Assembly (NCBI GenBank): GCA_020721445.1
Contig: DYMU01000003.1
Span: 62,001-126,000, forward strand
Direction: 5' to 3'
Length of the DNA stretch: 64,000 bases
From: Gemmobacter nectariphilus
Lineage (GTDB): Bacteria; Pseudomonadota; Alphaproteobacteria; Rhodobacterales; Rhodobacteraceae
Made by a program: the position numbers and the translations under genes. How positions within the stretch are numbered: the stretch's first letter is position 1; the number at the start of each line of letters is the position of its first letter. Shown here piece after piece: positions 44,801-53,387 of the stretch. The notes beneath the pieces were generated by a model, which was not told the origin of the DNA, did not search any database, and saw only the letters and a list, made by a program, of their open reading frames with translations.

Positions 44801-45529
44801 ATGGATGCAAAGGTCAGGTTATATGTAGATCAGCCCTTGGGCGCGGGGCAAGCCGTGGCGGTCGGCCCCGAGCAGGCAAGCTATCTGTTTTCGGTGATGC
44901 GACTGCCGGTCGGCGCCGGCGTCTTGCTGTTCAACGGGCGCGATGGCGAATGGCTGGCGCGCGTGGTCGATGCCGGCAAACGCCGCGGCGCGCTGCTGTG
45001 CGAGACGCAGACGCGCCCGCAGATGCTGCCGCCCGACCTGTGGCTGCTGTTCTCGCCGATCCGCAAGGAACGCACCAATTTCATCGTGGAAAAGGCGGTG
45101 GAGCTGGGCGTGTCGCGGGTGGTGCCGGTGACAACGCGCTTTACCCAGTCAGAACGCTGGCGGCAGGACAAGCAGCTTGCTCATGCGATCGAGGCTGCCG
45201 AGCAATGCGGTGCCACCCATCTGCCGCAGGTGGCCGACGTGCAGCCGCTGACTCAGGTGCTGGCCGATTGGCCTGCGGGCAGGCTGCTGTTCTGGGCCGA
45301 TGAGGCGCTTGCCGGACATGCCCCCGCCCTGTCAGGCGTTTTCGCGGCCGGCCAGCCCGCAGCGGTGCTGGTGGGGCCAGAAGGCGGATTTTCCGACGAC
45401 GAAAAAGCCCGACTGCGCGCCTTGCCCTTCGTGCGGCCCATAAGCCTTGGCCCGCGCATCCTGCGGGCCGAAACCGCAGCAATTGCAGCGCTGGTGCTGT
45501 GGCAGTCTTCGGCGGGGGATTGGCGATGA
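44801..45529 (+). CDS. rsmE: 16S rRNA (uracil-1498-N3)-methyltransferase RsmE
   Basis: SPOUT-class methyltransferase of 242 residues that modifies U1498 of 16S rRNA. The N-terminal PUA-like part includes YLFSVMRLPVGAGVLLFNGR. The knotted SAM domain shows KERTNFIVEKAVELGVSRVV, AVLVGPEGGFSDDEKARL and SLGPRILRAETAAIAAL. The start ATG 44801 gives the expected MDAKVRLYV N-terminus. Its stop overlaps the next gene by ATGA. Confidence 0.95.
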   Translation: MDAKVRLYVDQPLGAGQAVAVGPEQASYLFSVMRLPVGAGVLLFNGRDGEWLARVVDAGKRRGALLCETQTRPQMLPPDLWLLFSPIRKERTNFIVEKAVELGVSRVVPVTTRFTQSERWRQDKQLAHAIEAAEQCGATHLPQVADVQPLTQVLADWPAGRLLFWADEALAGHAPALSGVFAAGQPAAVLVGPEGGFSDDEKARLRALPFVRPISLGPRILRAETAAIAALVLWQSSAGDWR

Positions 45530-46413
45530 TAAGGCGCGCAGAGGCGGGCGATCACGGCGCGGTGCAAGCGTTTTTGGCACAGCATCGCGCGTCGTCAATG
45601 TTCCTGCTGTCAAACCTTGCGGCGCATGGGATCGCAGGGTCTGACCACCCTTATGCGACAGAGTTCTATCTTGAACCCGGGCAGGGGCCGCTGCGCGCGG
45701 TGTTCGGCCGGACCCGCAGCGGCATGCTGCTGTGTCAGGTCCCCGGTCAGGCCCCTTTGCCAGACGTGCCCTTTGCCGCCTTTGCCGAGGCGCTGCGCGG
45801 GTCAACCGTGATCGGTGCCAGCGGCGAGGCCGAGCAGATCGACCGGCTGCTGGCGGCGCTGACGGCGGTCGGGACGCTCACCTGTCGCATCAATCACCTT
45901 GAGCCGCTGTTCAGTCTGGTACTTGCCGACCTGCCGGCGTTGTCACTCGATGGCCTTGCGTTGCGCGCGCCGCTGCCTGCCGACGCGGCGCTGCTGACCA
46001 TGTGGTTCGAACGCCATCTGCGGGAAACCGGCTTTGCCACCAGCCAGCAGTCCGCCCGCAGTGAAGCCTCCGCGCGCACTGCGGCAGCCGTCGAAGGCGG
46101 GCCGGTGCGGCTGTTGTGCGACGGGCAAACGCCGGTTGCCATGGCCGCCCTCAACGCCCGCACGGATGACGCGGTGCAGGTGGGCGGCGTGTTCGTGCCG
46201 CCCGACCGGCGTAACCGGGGTCTTGGCCGCCGCGTGGTGGCAGCGCTGCTGCGGCAGGCGGCAAGACAGGACGGGGCGACGCAGGCGTTCCTGTTTTCCA
46301 ACAATGACGCGGCCTCGGCGGCCTATCGGTCGATCGGCTTTCAACGGGTGGGGATGTATCGCATCGCCCTGTTTGAACCCTTTGTCGTGGCCGCCGGGGG
46401 CACCCCCCGATGA
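45526..46413 (+). CDS. GNAT-family N-acetyltransferase
   Basis: Acetyl-CoA-dependent acetyltransferase of 295 residues, substrate unknown. The C-terminal GNAT domain has the acetyl-CoA loop VPPDRRNRGLGRRVVAALLR, followed by FLFSNNDAASAAYRSIGFQR. The N-terminal half (MIRRAEAGDHGAVQAFLAQH) looks like a second, degenerate GNAT fold. It overlaps rsmE by four bases and the next gene by four bases, so the three are one unit. Confidence 0.87.
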   Translation: MIRRAEAGDHGAVQAFLAQHRASSMFLLSNLAAHGIAGSDHPYATEFYLEPGQGPLRAVFGRTRSGMLLCQVPGQAPLPDVPFAAFAEALRGSTVIGASGEAEQIDRLLAALTAVGTLTCRINHLEPLFSLVLADLPALSLDGLALRAPLPADAALLTMWFERHLRETGFATSQQSARSEASARTAAAVEGGPVRLLCDGQTPVAMAALNARTDDAVQVGGVFVPPDRRNRGLGRRVVAALLRQAARQDGATQAFLFSNNDAASAAYRSIGFQRVGMYRIALFEPFVVAAGGTPR

Positions 46414-46964
46414 TCCGCCCCGAGGTTCAGGTCACGCTGTGGCGCTGGCGCGAGGTCGCAGCAGGGGCCGCCGTGGTCGGCGTCGGCCTTTGGCTGGTGC
46501 GGTTGGGGGGCTATCTTCTGCTGCCCTTGGGCGCTGTGGTGGCGCTTGCCGGGGTGGCGCTGGCGGTTCTGGCGGCGCGCCGGATGCGCTTTGTGCTGCC
46601 CGTGCAGGCGCCGGGGGTGGTGCAGGTGGACGAAGGACAGGTGTCCTTCATGGGGCCACAGGTCGGCGGCTTTGTCAGCCTGCGCGATCTGGTCGAGGTC
46701 CGGCTGATCTCGATGCGCGGGCGCAGGCTGTGGCGCCTGCGGCAGGCCGATGGCCAGACCCTGCTGATCCCGCTGGACGCCACCGGGGCCGAGGCGCTGT
46801 TTGACGCGTTTTCCAGCCTGCCGGGCCTGTCCAGCGCGGCCCTGGTCGCGGCACTGCAACCACCCCGCGGGGCCGACAGCCGTGCGCTGCAAGCCGGAGG
46901 CGAAAACCGCATGGTCTGGCGCAGACTTTGGTCCGGGATTGTGCCGCGCGGTCCCGACCAATAA
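46410..46964 (+). CDS. Conserved two-helix membrane protein
   Basis: A 184-residue protein of unknown function. Two adjacent membrane helices (about 17-33 and 36-56) are followed by a PH-like beta-rich cytosolic domain (VQVDEGQVSFMGPQVGGFVS, RRLWRLRQADGQTLLIPLDA). It is coupled by ATGA overlap to the acetyltransferase and precedes gshA by 105 bp. Confidence 0.7.
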   Translation: MIRPEVQVTLWRWREVAAGAAVVGVGLWLVRLGGYLLLPLGAVVALAGVALAVLAARRMRFVLPVQAPGVVQVDEGQVSFMGPQVGGFVSLRDLVEVRLISMRGRRLWRLRQADGQTLLIPLDATGAEALFDAFSSLPGLSSAALVAALQPPRGADSRALQAGGENRMVWRRLWSGIVPRGPDQ

Positions 46965-47069
46965 CCTTTTGTGATATCGCATGCCCGATGCATCGCGCTA
47001 TCTTGACTTGGCCGCCGGGGCGCGACACCTGTTCACATCCTTGTCCTGACCCAAGCCGGAGCACGTTTC

Positions 47070-48416
47070 ATGTCCATTCCACAATCCGGCGGCGGCCTGA
47101 TCGAACGGTTCGAGGATCTGGCCGGGCTGATGCAGTCGGGTTGCAAACCCAAGTCCGAATGGCGCATCGGCACCGAACATGAAAAATTCGGCTGGCTGAC
47201 CGACAGCCGTCAGCCCTTGCCCTATGCCGGTGCGCGGTCGATCTCGACGCTGTTTGACGGGCTGATCGCACGCTTCGGCTGGTCGCCGGTGCACGAGGCC
47301 GGTGCGATCATCGGCCTGCACCGCAATGGCGCCAACATCAGCCTCGAGCCGGGCGGCCAGTTTGAGCTGTCCGGCGCGATGATGCACGACATGCACGAAA
47401 CCGCCGCCGAATTGCGCGGCCATCTGGAAGAGGTGGCCAGCCTTGCAACCCCGATGGGGGTGCGCTTCATGAGCCTTGGCGCCGCGCCGGAATGGCACCA
47501 TGACCAGATGCCGGTGATGCCCAAAGGGCGCTATCGGCTGATGACCGATTACATGGGCCGCGTCGGCAGCCATGGCACCCAGATGATGTATCGCACCTCG
47601 ACCGTGCAGGTGAACCTCGATTACAGCTCCGAAGCCGACATGGTGAAAAAGCTGCGTGTCGCCTTGGCCTTGCAGCCGGTGGCGACTGCGCTGTTCGCCT
47701 CCAGCCCGTTCTTTGACGGCAAACCCAACGGCCACCGGTCCTGGCGCAGCCGGATCTGGCGCGGGCTGGATGACAGCCGCACCGGGATGCTGCCCTTTGC
47801 CTTTGACGGCGACTTCGGCTTTCAGGCTTACGTCGACTGGGTGCTGGATGCGCCGATGTATTTTGTCTATCGCGACGGCGCCTATATCAACGCGCTTGGC
47901 CAATCGTTCCGCGACTTTCTGAAAGGTGCCTTGCCCGCCTTGCCAGGCGAGTTGCCGACCCTGTCGGATTGGGCCGACCACCTGACCACCGTGTTCCCCG
48001 AGGCGCGGGTCAAGAAATACATCGAAATGCGCGGTGCCGATGCCGGGGACGAACCGCATCTGAACGCGCTGCCAGCGTTCTGGGTGGGGCTGATGTATGA
48101 CCAGACCGCGCTGGATGCGGCCTGGGATCTGGTCAAGGGGTTTGATGAGGAAACCCGCGAAGGGCTGCGCGTGGCCGCCTCGGTCTCGGCCTTGCAGGGG
48201 CAGGCGGGGGGCGTCAGGCTGCACGATCTGGCGCGCGCTGCCGCGGCACTGTCGCAAGCGGGCCTCGCCGCGCGGGGCTTGGGCGAAGAGCGCTACCTTG
48301 CGCCGTTGCTGCTGTCACTGGACAGTGGCAAGGTGCAGGCTGACCGCTGGCTTGACCTCTATCATGGCGACTGGGGCGGATCGCTACAGCCGATCTACGA
48401 CGCCTCCAGCCTGTAA
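47070..48416 (+). CDS. gshA: Glutamate-cysteine ligase
   Basis: First step of glutathione synthesis, joining glutamate and cysteine with ATP, 448 residues. It belongs to the plant/alphaproteobacterial GCS2 class, not the E. coli class. The N-terminal WRIGTEHEKFGWLTDS, the GANISLEPGGQFELSGAMMH active-site block and MMYRTSTVQVNLDYSSEADM are diagnostic. It ends at a pair of inverted dispersed repeats. Confidence 0.95.
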   Translation: MSIPQSGGGLIERFEDLAGLMQSGCKPKSEWRIGTEHEKFGWLTDSRQPLPYAGARSISTLFDGLIARFGWSPVHEAGAIIGLHRNGANISLEPGGQFELSGAMMHDMHETAAELRGHLEEVASLATPMGVRFMSLGAAPEWHHDQMPVMPKGRYRLMTDYMGRVGSHGTQMMYRTSTVQVNLDYSSEADMVKKLRVALALQPVATALFASSPFFDGKPNGHRSWRSRIWRGLDDSRTGMLPFAFDGDFGFQAYVDWVLDAPMYFVYRDGAYINALGQSFRDFLKGALPALPGELPTLSDWADHLTTVFPEARVKKYIEMRGADAGDEPHLNALPAFWVGLMYDQTALDAAWDLVKGFDEETREGLRVAASVSALQGQAGGVRLHDLARAAAALSQAGLAARGLGEERYLAPLLLSLDSGKVQADRWLDLYHGDWGGSLQPIYDASSL

Positions 48417-48418
48417 AG

Positions 48419-48506
48419 AGGGGGGCGCTACCCCCCGCCTTCGGCGCCCCCCGGGGTGTTTCTGCCAAGAGGAACGGGATTTCCTCTTGGTCCAAATACC
48501 CCCGCC
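48419..48506. repeat. Dispersed intergenic element, inverted pair E1/E2
   Basis: E1 on the plus strand has a GGGGGGCGC hairpin and the core GGGGTGTTTCTGCCAAGAGG then AA. Eight bases later E2 runs on the minus strand, its core reading GGGGGTATTTGGACCAAGAG then GAA. Together they form an imperfect inverted repeat between two convergent genes. Confidence 0.7.
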
Positions 48507-48650
48507 GGAGGCAACTCGAGGAGACGCGCCTCTTGGCGCGCGACGAGACGCAAGGCTTGCGGCGCAGCCGCGCGATCTGATTGCCACAGGCACCTGACCG
48601 GACCGGCGTGGGCTTTGTGTGGCTTTGACGACCCGGGACGGAGAGTTGCC

Positions 48651-49256
48651 TTATGTCTTGCCGATCTTTGGTTCGGTGCCGGCACGCAGGCGGGTGATGT
48701 TGGCAGCATGGCGGACAAAGATCAGGGCGGCGAGGGCGATGGCCAGCGCCGTCATCTGCGGATAGCCCAGCAGCGCCAGCCAGACCGGGGCCAGGGCCGC
48801 CGCGACCAGCGCGGAAAGCGAGGAAATCCGGCTCAGCGCCGCGGTGACCGCCCAGGTGGCGCAGGCGGCAAGGCCGGCGGGCCAGGCCAAGGCCAACAAG
48901 GTGCCCAAAAAGGTCGCCACGCCCTTGCCGCCCTTGAAGCCCAGCCAGACCGGATAAAGATGGCCCAGAAAGGTGAAAAGCGCGGCAACCTGCGCCGCAT
49001 CCGGCCCGATCAGCCCCCGCGCGATCAGCACAGCCACCCCGCCCTTGGCGGCATCCAGCAGCAGCGTGGCCAGCGCCGCCGCCTTGTTGCCGGTGCGCAG
49101 CACATTGGTGGCCCCGATGTTGCCCGAGCCGATCTGACGCAGATCGCCCAGGCCCAGCAATCGGGTGATCACGATGCCAAACGGGATCGACCCCAACAGG
49201 TAGGACGCCAGCGCTGTCAGGGCCAAGAGCAGCGGGGCAGAGGTCATGTCGGGCAT
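48651..49256 (-). CDS. plsY: Glycerol-3-phosphate acyltransferase PlsY
   Basis: Inner-membrane acyltransferase of 201 residues that uses acyl-phosphate to make lysophosphatidic acid in phospholipid synthesis. The motifs SYLLGSIPFGIVITRLLGL, RQIGSGNIGATNVLRTG and FLGHLYPVWLGFKGGKGVAT are the three PlsY signatures. It starts one base past the stop of the dihydroorotase-like gene, with GGAG eight bases before ATG 49256. It is the last gene of the pyrB operon. Confidence 0.94.
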   Translation of the reverse strand: MPDMTSAPLLLALTALASYLLGSIPFGIVITRLLGLGDLRQIGSGNIGATNVLRTGNKAAALATLLLDAAKGGVAVLIARGLIGPDAAQVAALFTFLGHLYPVWLGFKGGKGVATFLGTLLALAWPAGLAACATWAVTAALSRISSLSALVAAALAPVWLALLGYPQMTALAIALAALIFVRHAANITRLRAGTEPKIGKT

Positions 49257-50531
49257 TTACGTGTCTCCAAAGACCTGACGGCCGGCGACAAAGGTGGCCA
49301 GCACCTTACCCTCCATCCGGTTGCCGTCAAACGGGGTGTTCTTGGACTTGGACCTGAGGGCGAAGCGGTCCAGCACAAAGGGGGTGTCGGGGTTGAACAG
49401 CACCAGATCGGCCGGTGCGCCCTCGGCCATGCGGCCCTGCGGCAGGCCAAGGCGACGGGCCGGGTTCAGCGCCAGCGCGCGAAACAGGTGCGGCAGGGTC
49501 AACTGCCCGGCGTGATAGAGGCGCAGCGCGGCGGGCAGCAGGGTTTCCAAGCCCACTGCGCCTGAGGCTGCGTCTTCGAACGGCAGGCGCTTGCTTTCCT
49601 CATCCGCCGGGGTGTGGAAACTGCCGATCACCTCGATCAGGCCGCTGGCCACCGCCTCGATCATCGCCAGACGGTCATCTTCCGACCGCAGCGGCGGGGT
49701 CAGCTTGAAGAAGGTGCGATAGTCGCCCAAGTCGAATTCGTTCAGCGTCAGGTGGTGGATCGACACCCCCGCCGTCACGTCAAAGCCGTTTGCCTTAGCC
49801 CGTTCCAGCGCGGGCAGGCTGCGGGCGGTGGTGATCTGGTCGGCGTGATAGCGCACGCCGGTCAACTCGGTCAGGCCGATGTCGCGGTCCAGCCCGATGC
49901 GCTCGGCCATCGGGTGCACCGACGGGATGCCGCGCAAGGACGCAAACTTGCCATTGGTGGCGGCGGCACCCAGCGACAGGCCCGGTTCCTGTGGATGGCC
50001 GACCACCAGCGCGCCAAGGCTGCGGGCATAGGTCAGGGCGCGGGCCAGCACCTTGGTGTCGGTGGTCACGTGGGTGGCGTCGGTAAAGGCGATGGCCCCG
50101 GCATCCAGCAAGAAGCCGATCTCGGTCATCTCGCGCCCCATCCGGCCCTTGGTCAGCGCGGCCATGTGGCGGATGCGGACGGGTGAGGCCTCGGCGGCGC
50201 GGCGGGTGACGAATTCCAGAACCTCGGGCGTGTCGATGGCGGGGGCGGTGTCGGGGCGGGCGATGATCGTGGTCACGCCCCCGGCGGCGGCGGCAAGGCC
50301 GGCCGAGCGGAACGACTCCTTGTGCCGCTCGCCCGGCTCACCGATCTTGACCCCCCAGTCGACAATGCCGGGGGCAAGGCAGGCCCCGCCACAGTCGATC
50401 ACTTGCGCGTCCCTCGGGGCCGATGCGGCGCCGATTGCCGCAATCAGGCCGCCATCAAGGATGACGTTGCCTTGGGTGATCGTATCGCCTTCGGGGTCGA
50501 TGATACGGGCGTTTTCAAGATAAAGGGTCAT
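49257..50531 (-). CDS. Dihydroorotase-like protein, probably non-catalytic (PyrC'/PyrX type)
   Basis: A 424-residue homologue of type I dihydroorotase in a pyrB operon. Normal enzymes have the zinc-binding HxH in DLHVHLREPG; here the same place reads DWGVKIGEPGERHKE, so both histidines are gone. The catalytic aspartate of the SDHAPH motif is also lost (GSFHTPADEESK). Other blocks such as GHPQEPG and SIHHLTLNE are kept. Such pseudo-dihydroorotases in Pseudomonas hold together the PyrB dodecamer, and that is the likely job here. A catalytic dihydroorotase should be encoded elsewhere. Confidence 0.85.
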   Translation of the reverse strand: MTLYLENARIIDPEGDTITQGNVILDGGLIAAIGAASAPRDAQVIDCGGACLAPGIVDWGVKIGEPGERHKESFRSAGLAAAAGGVTTIIARPDTAPAIDTPEVLEFVTRRAAEASPVRIRHMAALTKGRMGREMTEIGFLLDAGAIAFTDATHVTTDTKVLARALTYARSLGALVVGHPQEPGLSLGAAATNGKFASLRGIPSVHPMAERIGLDRDIGLTELTGVRYHADQITTARSLPALERAKANGFDVTAGVSIHHLTLNEFDLGDYRTFFKLTPPLRSEDDRLAMIEAVASGLIEVIGSFHTPADEESKRLPFEDAASGAVGLETLLPAALRLYHAGQLTLPHLFRALALNPARRLGLPQGRMAEGAPADLVLFNPDTPFVLDRFALRSKSKNTPFDGNRMEGKVLATFVAGRQVFGDT

Positions 50532-50556
50532 TGCGGGGGGCCTTTGTGCAGCAGGG

Positions 50557-50970
50557 TCACCGCCGGGTCTCCAGAATGCGGGCCGCGTCGGTGGCGGGAT
50601 CGGCCAGATATTTGATCAGGTGCTTGTCGCCGGTGTCGGTGATGATCTGCACCGAGCCAAAGAACGGGCGCGCGGCCTTGATCCTTGCGCGCGGTATCAC
50701 GGCATCGCGCGGGCCGATCAGGCGGCGGTCGGTCAGATACCACAGGTCCGACATCGCCTCGGACGCGACATAAGCCGCGCGGATGGCTATCGCGATGCCT
50801 GCGCCAAAGGGCCCCATCACCGGATAGGGGTTGCCCTGCCACAGCAGGAACAGCCCCGCCCCGGCCCCCAGCACGACCGCCATGATTACATGCCCGCGCC
50901 AATAGGTCGCCCGGTCCGGGGTAAAGGTGGCGACCAGCCTTTCGCCGTCAGGCAGGGTTGGCGCGGTCAT
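50557..50970 (-). CDS. Small membrane protein with PH-like domain
   Basis: A 137-residue protein of unknown function. Two membrane segments (about 28-44 and 50-68) are followed by a beta-rich part (LWYLTDRRLIGPRDAVIPRA, ARPFFGSVQIITDTGDKHLI) of the bacterial PH type. It overlaps the preceding gene by ATGA and stands 25 bp before the dihydroorotase-like gene, inside the pyr operon. Confidence 0.7.
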   Translation of the reverse strand: MTAPTLPDGERLVATFTPDRATYWRGHVIMAVVLGAGAGLFLLWQGNPYPVMGPFGAGIAIAIRAAYVASEAMSDLWYLTDRRLIGPRDAVIPRARIKAARPFFGSVQIITDTGDKHLIKYLADPATDAARILETRR

Positions 50971-51491
50971 GACGCGCTCCAGACAAACAGGGCGACGAAG
51001 AGGAAGAGCAGCAGCAGAACTGCCATCGCCACCCGGCCCGACATGGCCGCTTCGGACGGGCGTTTCTTGTCGGGTTGCGGGATGGTGTCCTTGACCGGGT
51101 CGTAGTCGGGCATTCCGACCAGCGGCGGCAAGGGCACCTCGTCATAGCGCCCGATCAGGCGCAGGGGCGGGCGCGGCGACAGGCGGCCGTGGCCCAGACC
51201 GGGGCGAAAGACCAAAAGGACCGGGCCGCTCAGGGCATCAAGCCGGGCGCTGTCGGTGGCAAGGCTGTCTTCGGCTACGCCCTGACCGTCTAGCAGATAG
51301 CGCGAAAAGCCGTATTCGGTGAAGGTGTCGGCATCAAGGTATTCGGTCTGTGCCGGATCCACAGTGTCCACGCCCAAGGCGACGGAAAGGGGGCCAGCAG
51401 CGAAGGTTTCGGCGTCATCCTTCGGCAGGTCGATGGCAAACACCCAGACGCTGCGCTCGGGGCCAAGCGGGATGGCAAGGGGGTCGGTCAC
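50967..51491 (-). CDS. Tail-anchored hypothetical protein in the pyr operon
   Basis: A 174-residue protein I do not recognise. The N-terminal 120 residues look soluble ([37 protein letters not shown]). A proline-rich linker follows, and a single membrane helix lies at the very C-terminus ([16 protein letters not shown]). The start is GTG 51491, coupled as GTGA to the pyrB stop. The neighbour has a PH-like domain, so the two may work together at the membrane. Confidence 0.68.
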   Translation of the reverse strand: MTDPLAIPLGPERSVWVFAIDLPKDDAETFAAGPLSVALGVDTVDPAQTEYLDADTFTEYGFSRYLLDGQGVAEDSLATDSARLDALSGPVLLVFRPGLGHGRLSPRPPLRLIGRYDEVPLPPLVGMPDYDPVKDTIPQPDKKRPSEAAMSGRVAMAVLLLLFLFVALFVWSAS

Positions 51492-52450
51492 ACCAGCACC
51501 CCCGTTGCCTTCATGCCGCGATCAGCGCGCAGGTTGCGGGCCAGAAGGTCCATGCAGGCCATACGCACGGCGACGCCCATTTCGACCTGTTCCTGAATGA
51601 CGCTGCGGTTGATGTCATCGGCCAGTTCGCCGTCAATCTCGACGCCGCGGTTCATCGGGCCGGGGTGCATGACGATGGCGTCAGGCTTGGCATGGGCCAA
51701 TTTCTCGGCGTCCAGCCCGAAGCGGTGGTAATATTCGCGCTCGGACGGGATAAAGCCGCCGTCCATGCGTTCCTTTTGCAGCCGCAGCATCATCACCACA
51801 TCGGCACCTTCCAGCCCTGCCGCCATGTCATCGAACAACTCACACCCGAAGTCGTCCACACCGGGCGGCATCAGGGTGGGGGGCGCGATCAGGCGGATGC
51901 GGTTTTCCATCTTGCCCAAGAGGATCAGGTTCGACCGGGCCACGCGGCTGTGCGCGATGTCGCCGCAGATCGCCACCGTCAGCCGCTGGATGCGGCCCTT
52001 GGCGCGGCGGATGGTCAGCGCATCCAGCAGCGCCTGCGTCGGGTGTTCGTGCCGCCCGTCGCCCGCGTTCAACACCGCGCAATTCACCTTGGACGCCAGC
52101 AGGTTGACCGCCCCTGATGACGGATGGCGCACCACCAGCAGGTCAGGGTGCATGGCGTTCAGCGTCAGCGCGGTGTCGATCAGGGTTTCGCCCTTTTTCA
52201 CACTGCTTTGCGCCACCGACATGTTCATCACGTCGGCACCCAGCCGCTTGCCTGCCAGCTCAAAACTGGCCTGCGTGCGGGTGGAGGCCTCGAAGAACAT
52301 GTTGATCTGGGTCATCCCGGCCAGAACGTCGGATTGCTTGACCGTGCGGCGGTTCAGATCAACATAGCGATCAGCCAGATCAAGGACCGCCACAATTTCC
52401 TGCGGGGAAAGCTGTTCGATGCCAAGCAGGTGGCGGGCACGAAAGATCAT
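51488..52450 (-). CDS. pyrB: Aspartate carbamoyltransferase catalytic subunit
   Basis: Second step of pyrimidine synthesis, joining carbamoyl phosphate and aspartate, 320 residues. The carbamoyl-phosphate site [18 protein letters not shown] and the [10 protein letters not shown] loop are intact, as are [13 protein letters not shown] and the aspartate-binding end [12 protein letters not shown]. No regulatory subunit pyrI is present, consistent with the class that complexes with a dihydroorotase-like partner. It heads the operon pyrB - tail-anchored protein - PH-like protein - PyrC' - plsY. Confidence 0.95.
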   Translation of the reverse strand: MIFRARHLLGIEQLSPQEIVAVLDLADRYVDLNRRTVKQSDVLAGMTQINMFFEASTRTQASFELAGKRLGADVMNMSVAQSSVKKGETLIDTALTLNAMHPDLLVVRHPSSGAVNLLASKVNCAVLNAGDGRHEHPTQALLDALTIRRAKGRIQRLTVAICGDIAHSRVARSNLILLGKMENRIRLIAPPTLMPPGVDDFGCELFDDMAAGLEGADVVMMLRLQKERMDGGFIPSEREYYHRFGLDAEKLAHAKPDAIVMHPGPMNRGVEIDGELADDINRSVIQEQVEMGVAVRMACMDLLARNLRADRGMKATGVLV

Positions 52451-52558
52451 GACGGATTCCTTCCCTGGCAGTTGCGCTGCTTATGCCAAAGCGGGCGGGC
52501 CGGGGCAACGGTGATACGCGCCTTGCGGCATGCCGCGCAGGCGCATAGCGTCAAGGCC

Positions 52559-53374
52559 ATGGGAATCGTGACCGAGATCGAAACCGACTGGCACGCCGCC
52601 TTGGCGGCTTTGGCGTGGCAATATGACCTGGGCGTGCAAGACGTGGTGCAGGACACGCCCTTGAACCGCTATAGCTTGCCAGATGTTGCAAAGCCGCTGC
52701 CCGCAGCCCCCCTGCCGGCTGCCGCGATAGCCCCATTCGCGGCCACCAGCCCGCCGCCTTTGGAAACCAGGGCGGATGCCGTGGCCGAGGCGCGGCAGAT
52801 GGCGGCGCAGGCGGGCGATCTGGCGGCCCTGCGTGAGGCGATCCAGCGCTTTGACCATTGCGAGTTGAAGCGCGGTGCCCGCAATCTGGTGTTTGCCGAT
52901 GGTCTGCCAGCCGCGCATGTGCTGGTGCTGGGCGAAGCGCCGGGGGCCGAGGAAGACCGCGAGGGCCGCCCGTTTGTGGGCCGCGCCGGGCATTTGCTGG
53001 ATGCGATGTTTGCCGCGATTGGCCTGTCGCGCACGGCAACCGCGCCGCACGAGGCGATCTATATCACCAACGTCCTGCCCTGGCGCCCCCCCGGCAACCG
53101 CGACCCCGAGCCTGCCGAGATTGACATGATGCGCCCCTTTGTCGAGCGTCACATCGCGTTGATTGACCCCAAGGTGATCGTGGTCATGGGCAACACGCCG
53201 CTGTTCACCCTGACCGGCGAGCGGGGCATCCTCAAGGCGCGGGGCAACTGGTCGCAGGCGCTGGACCGCCCCTTGTTGCCGATGGCCCACCCGGCCTATC
53301 TGTTGCGCAACCCAGCCGCCAAGCGCGAGGCCTGGGCCGACCTTCTGGCCTTGCAGGCAAAGGTGCAGGGATGA
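52559..53374 (+). CDS. Uracil-DNA glycosylase, family 4-like, cysteine-poor
   Basis: Base-excision repair enzyme of 271 residues that removes uracil from DNA. The core has VLVLGEAPGAEEDREGRPFV, GRAGHLLDAMF and the C-terminal LPMAHPAYLLRNPAAKREAW. Family 4 enzymes carry a 4Fe-4S cluster on four cysteines, but the only cysteine here is in FDHCELKRG, and the usual KCRPPGN reads PWRPPGN. The N-terminal 90 residues are Pro/Ala-rich and poorly conserved. The start ATG 52559 gives MGIVTEIETDWHAAL. Confidence 0.85.
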   Translation: MGIVTEIETDWHAALAALAWQYDLGVQDVVQDTPLNRYSLPDVAKPLPAAPLPAAAIAPFAATSPPPLETRADAVAEARQMAAQAGDLAALREAIQRFDHCELKRGARNLVFADGLPAAHVLVLGEAPGAEEDREGRPFVGRAGHLLDAMFAAIGLSRTATAPHEAIYITNVLPWRPPGNRDPEPAEIDMMRPFVERHIALIDPKVIVVMGNTPLFTLTGERGILKARGNWSQALDRPLLPMAHPAYLLRNPAAKREAWADLLALQAKVQG

Positions 53375-53387
53375 ACGGGGTGCGGGC

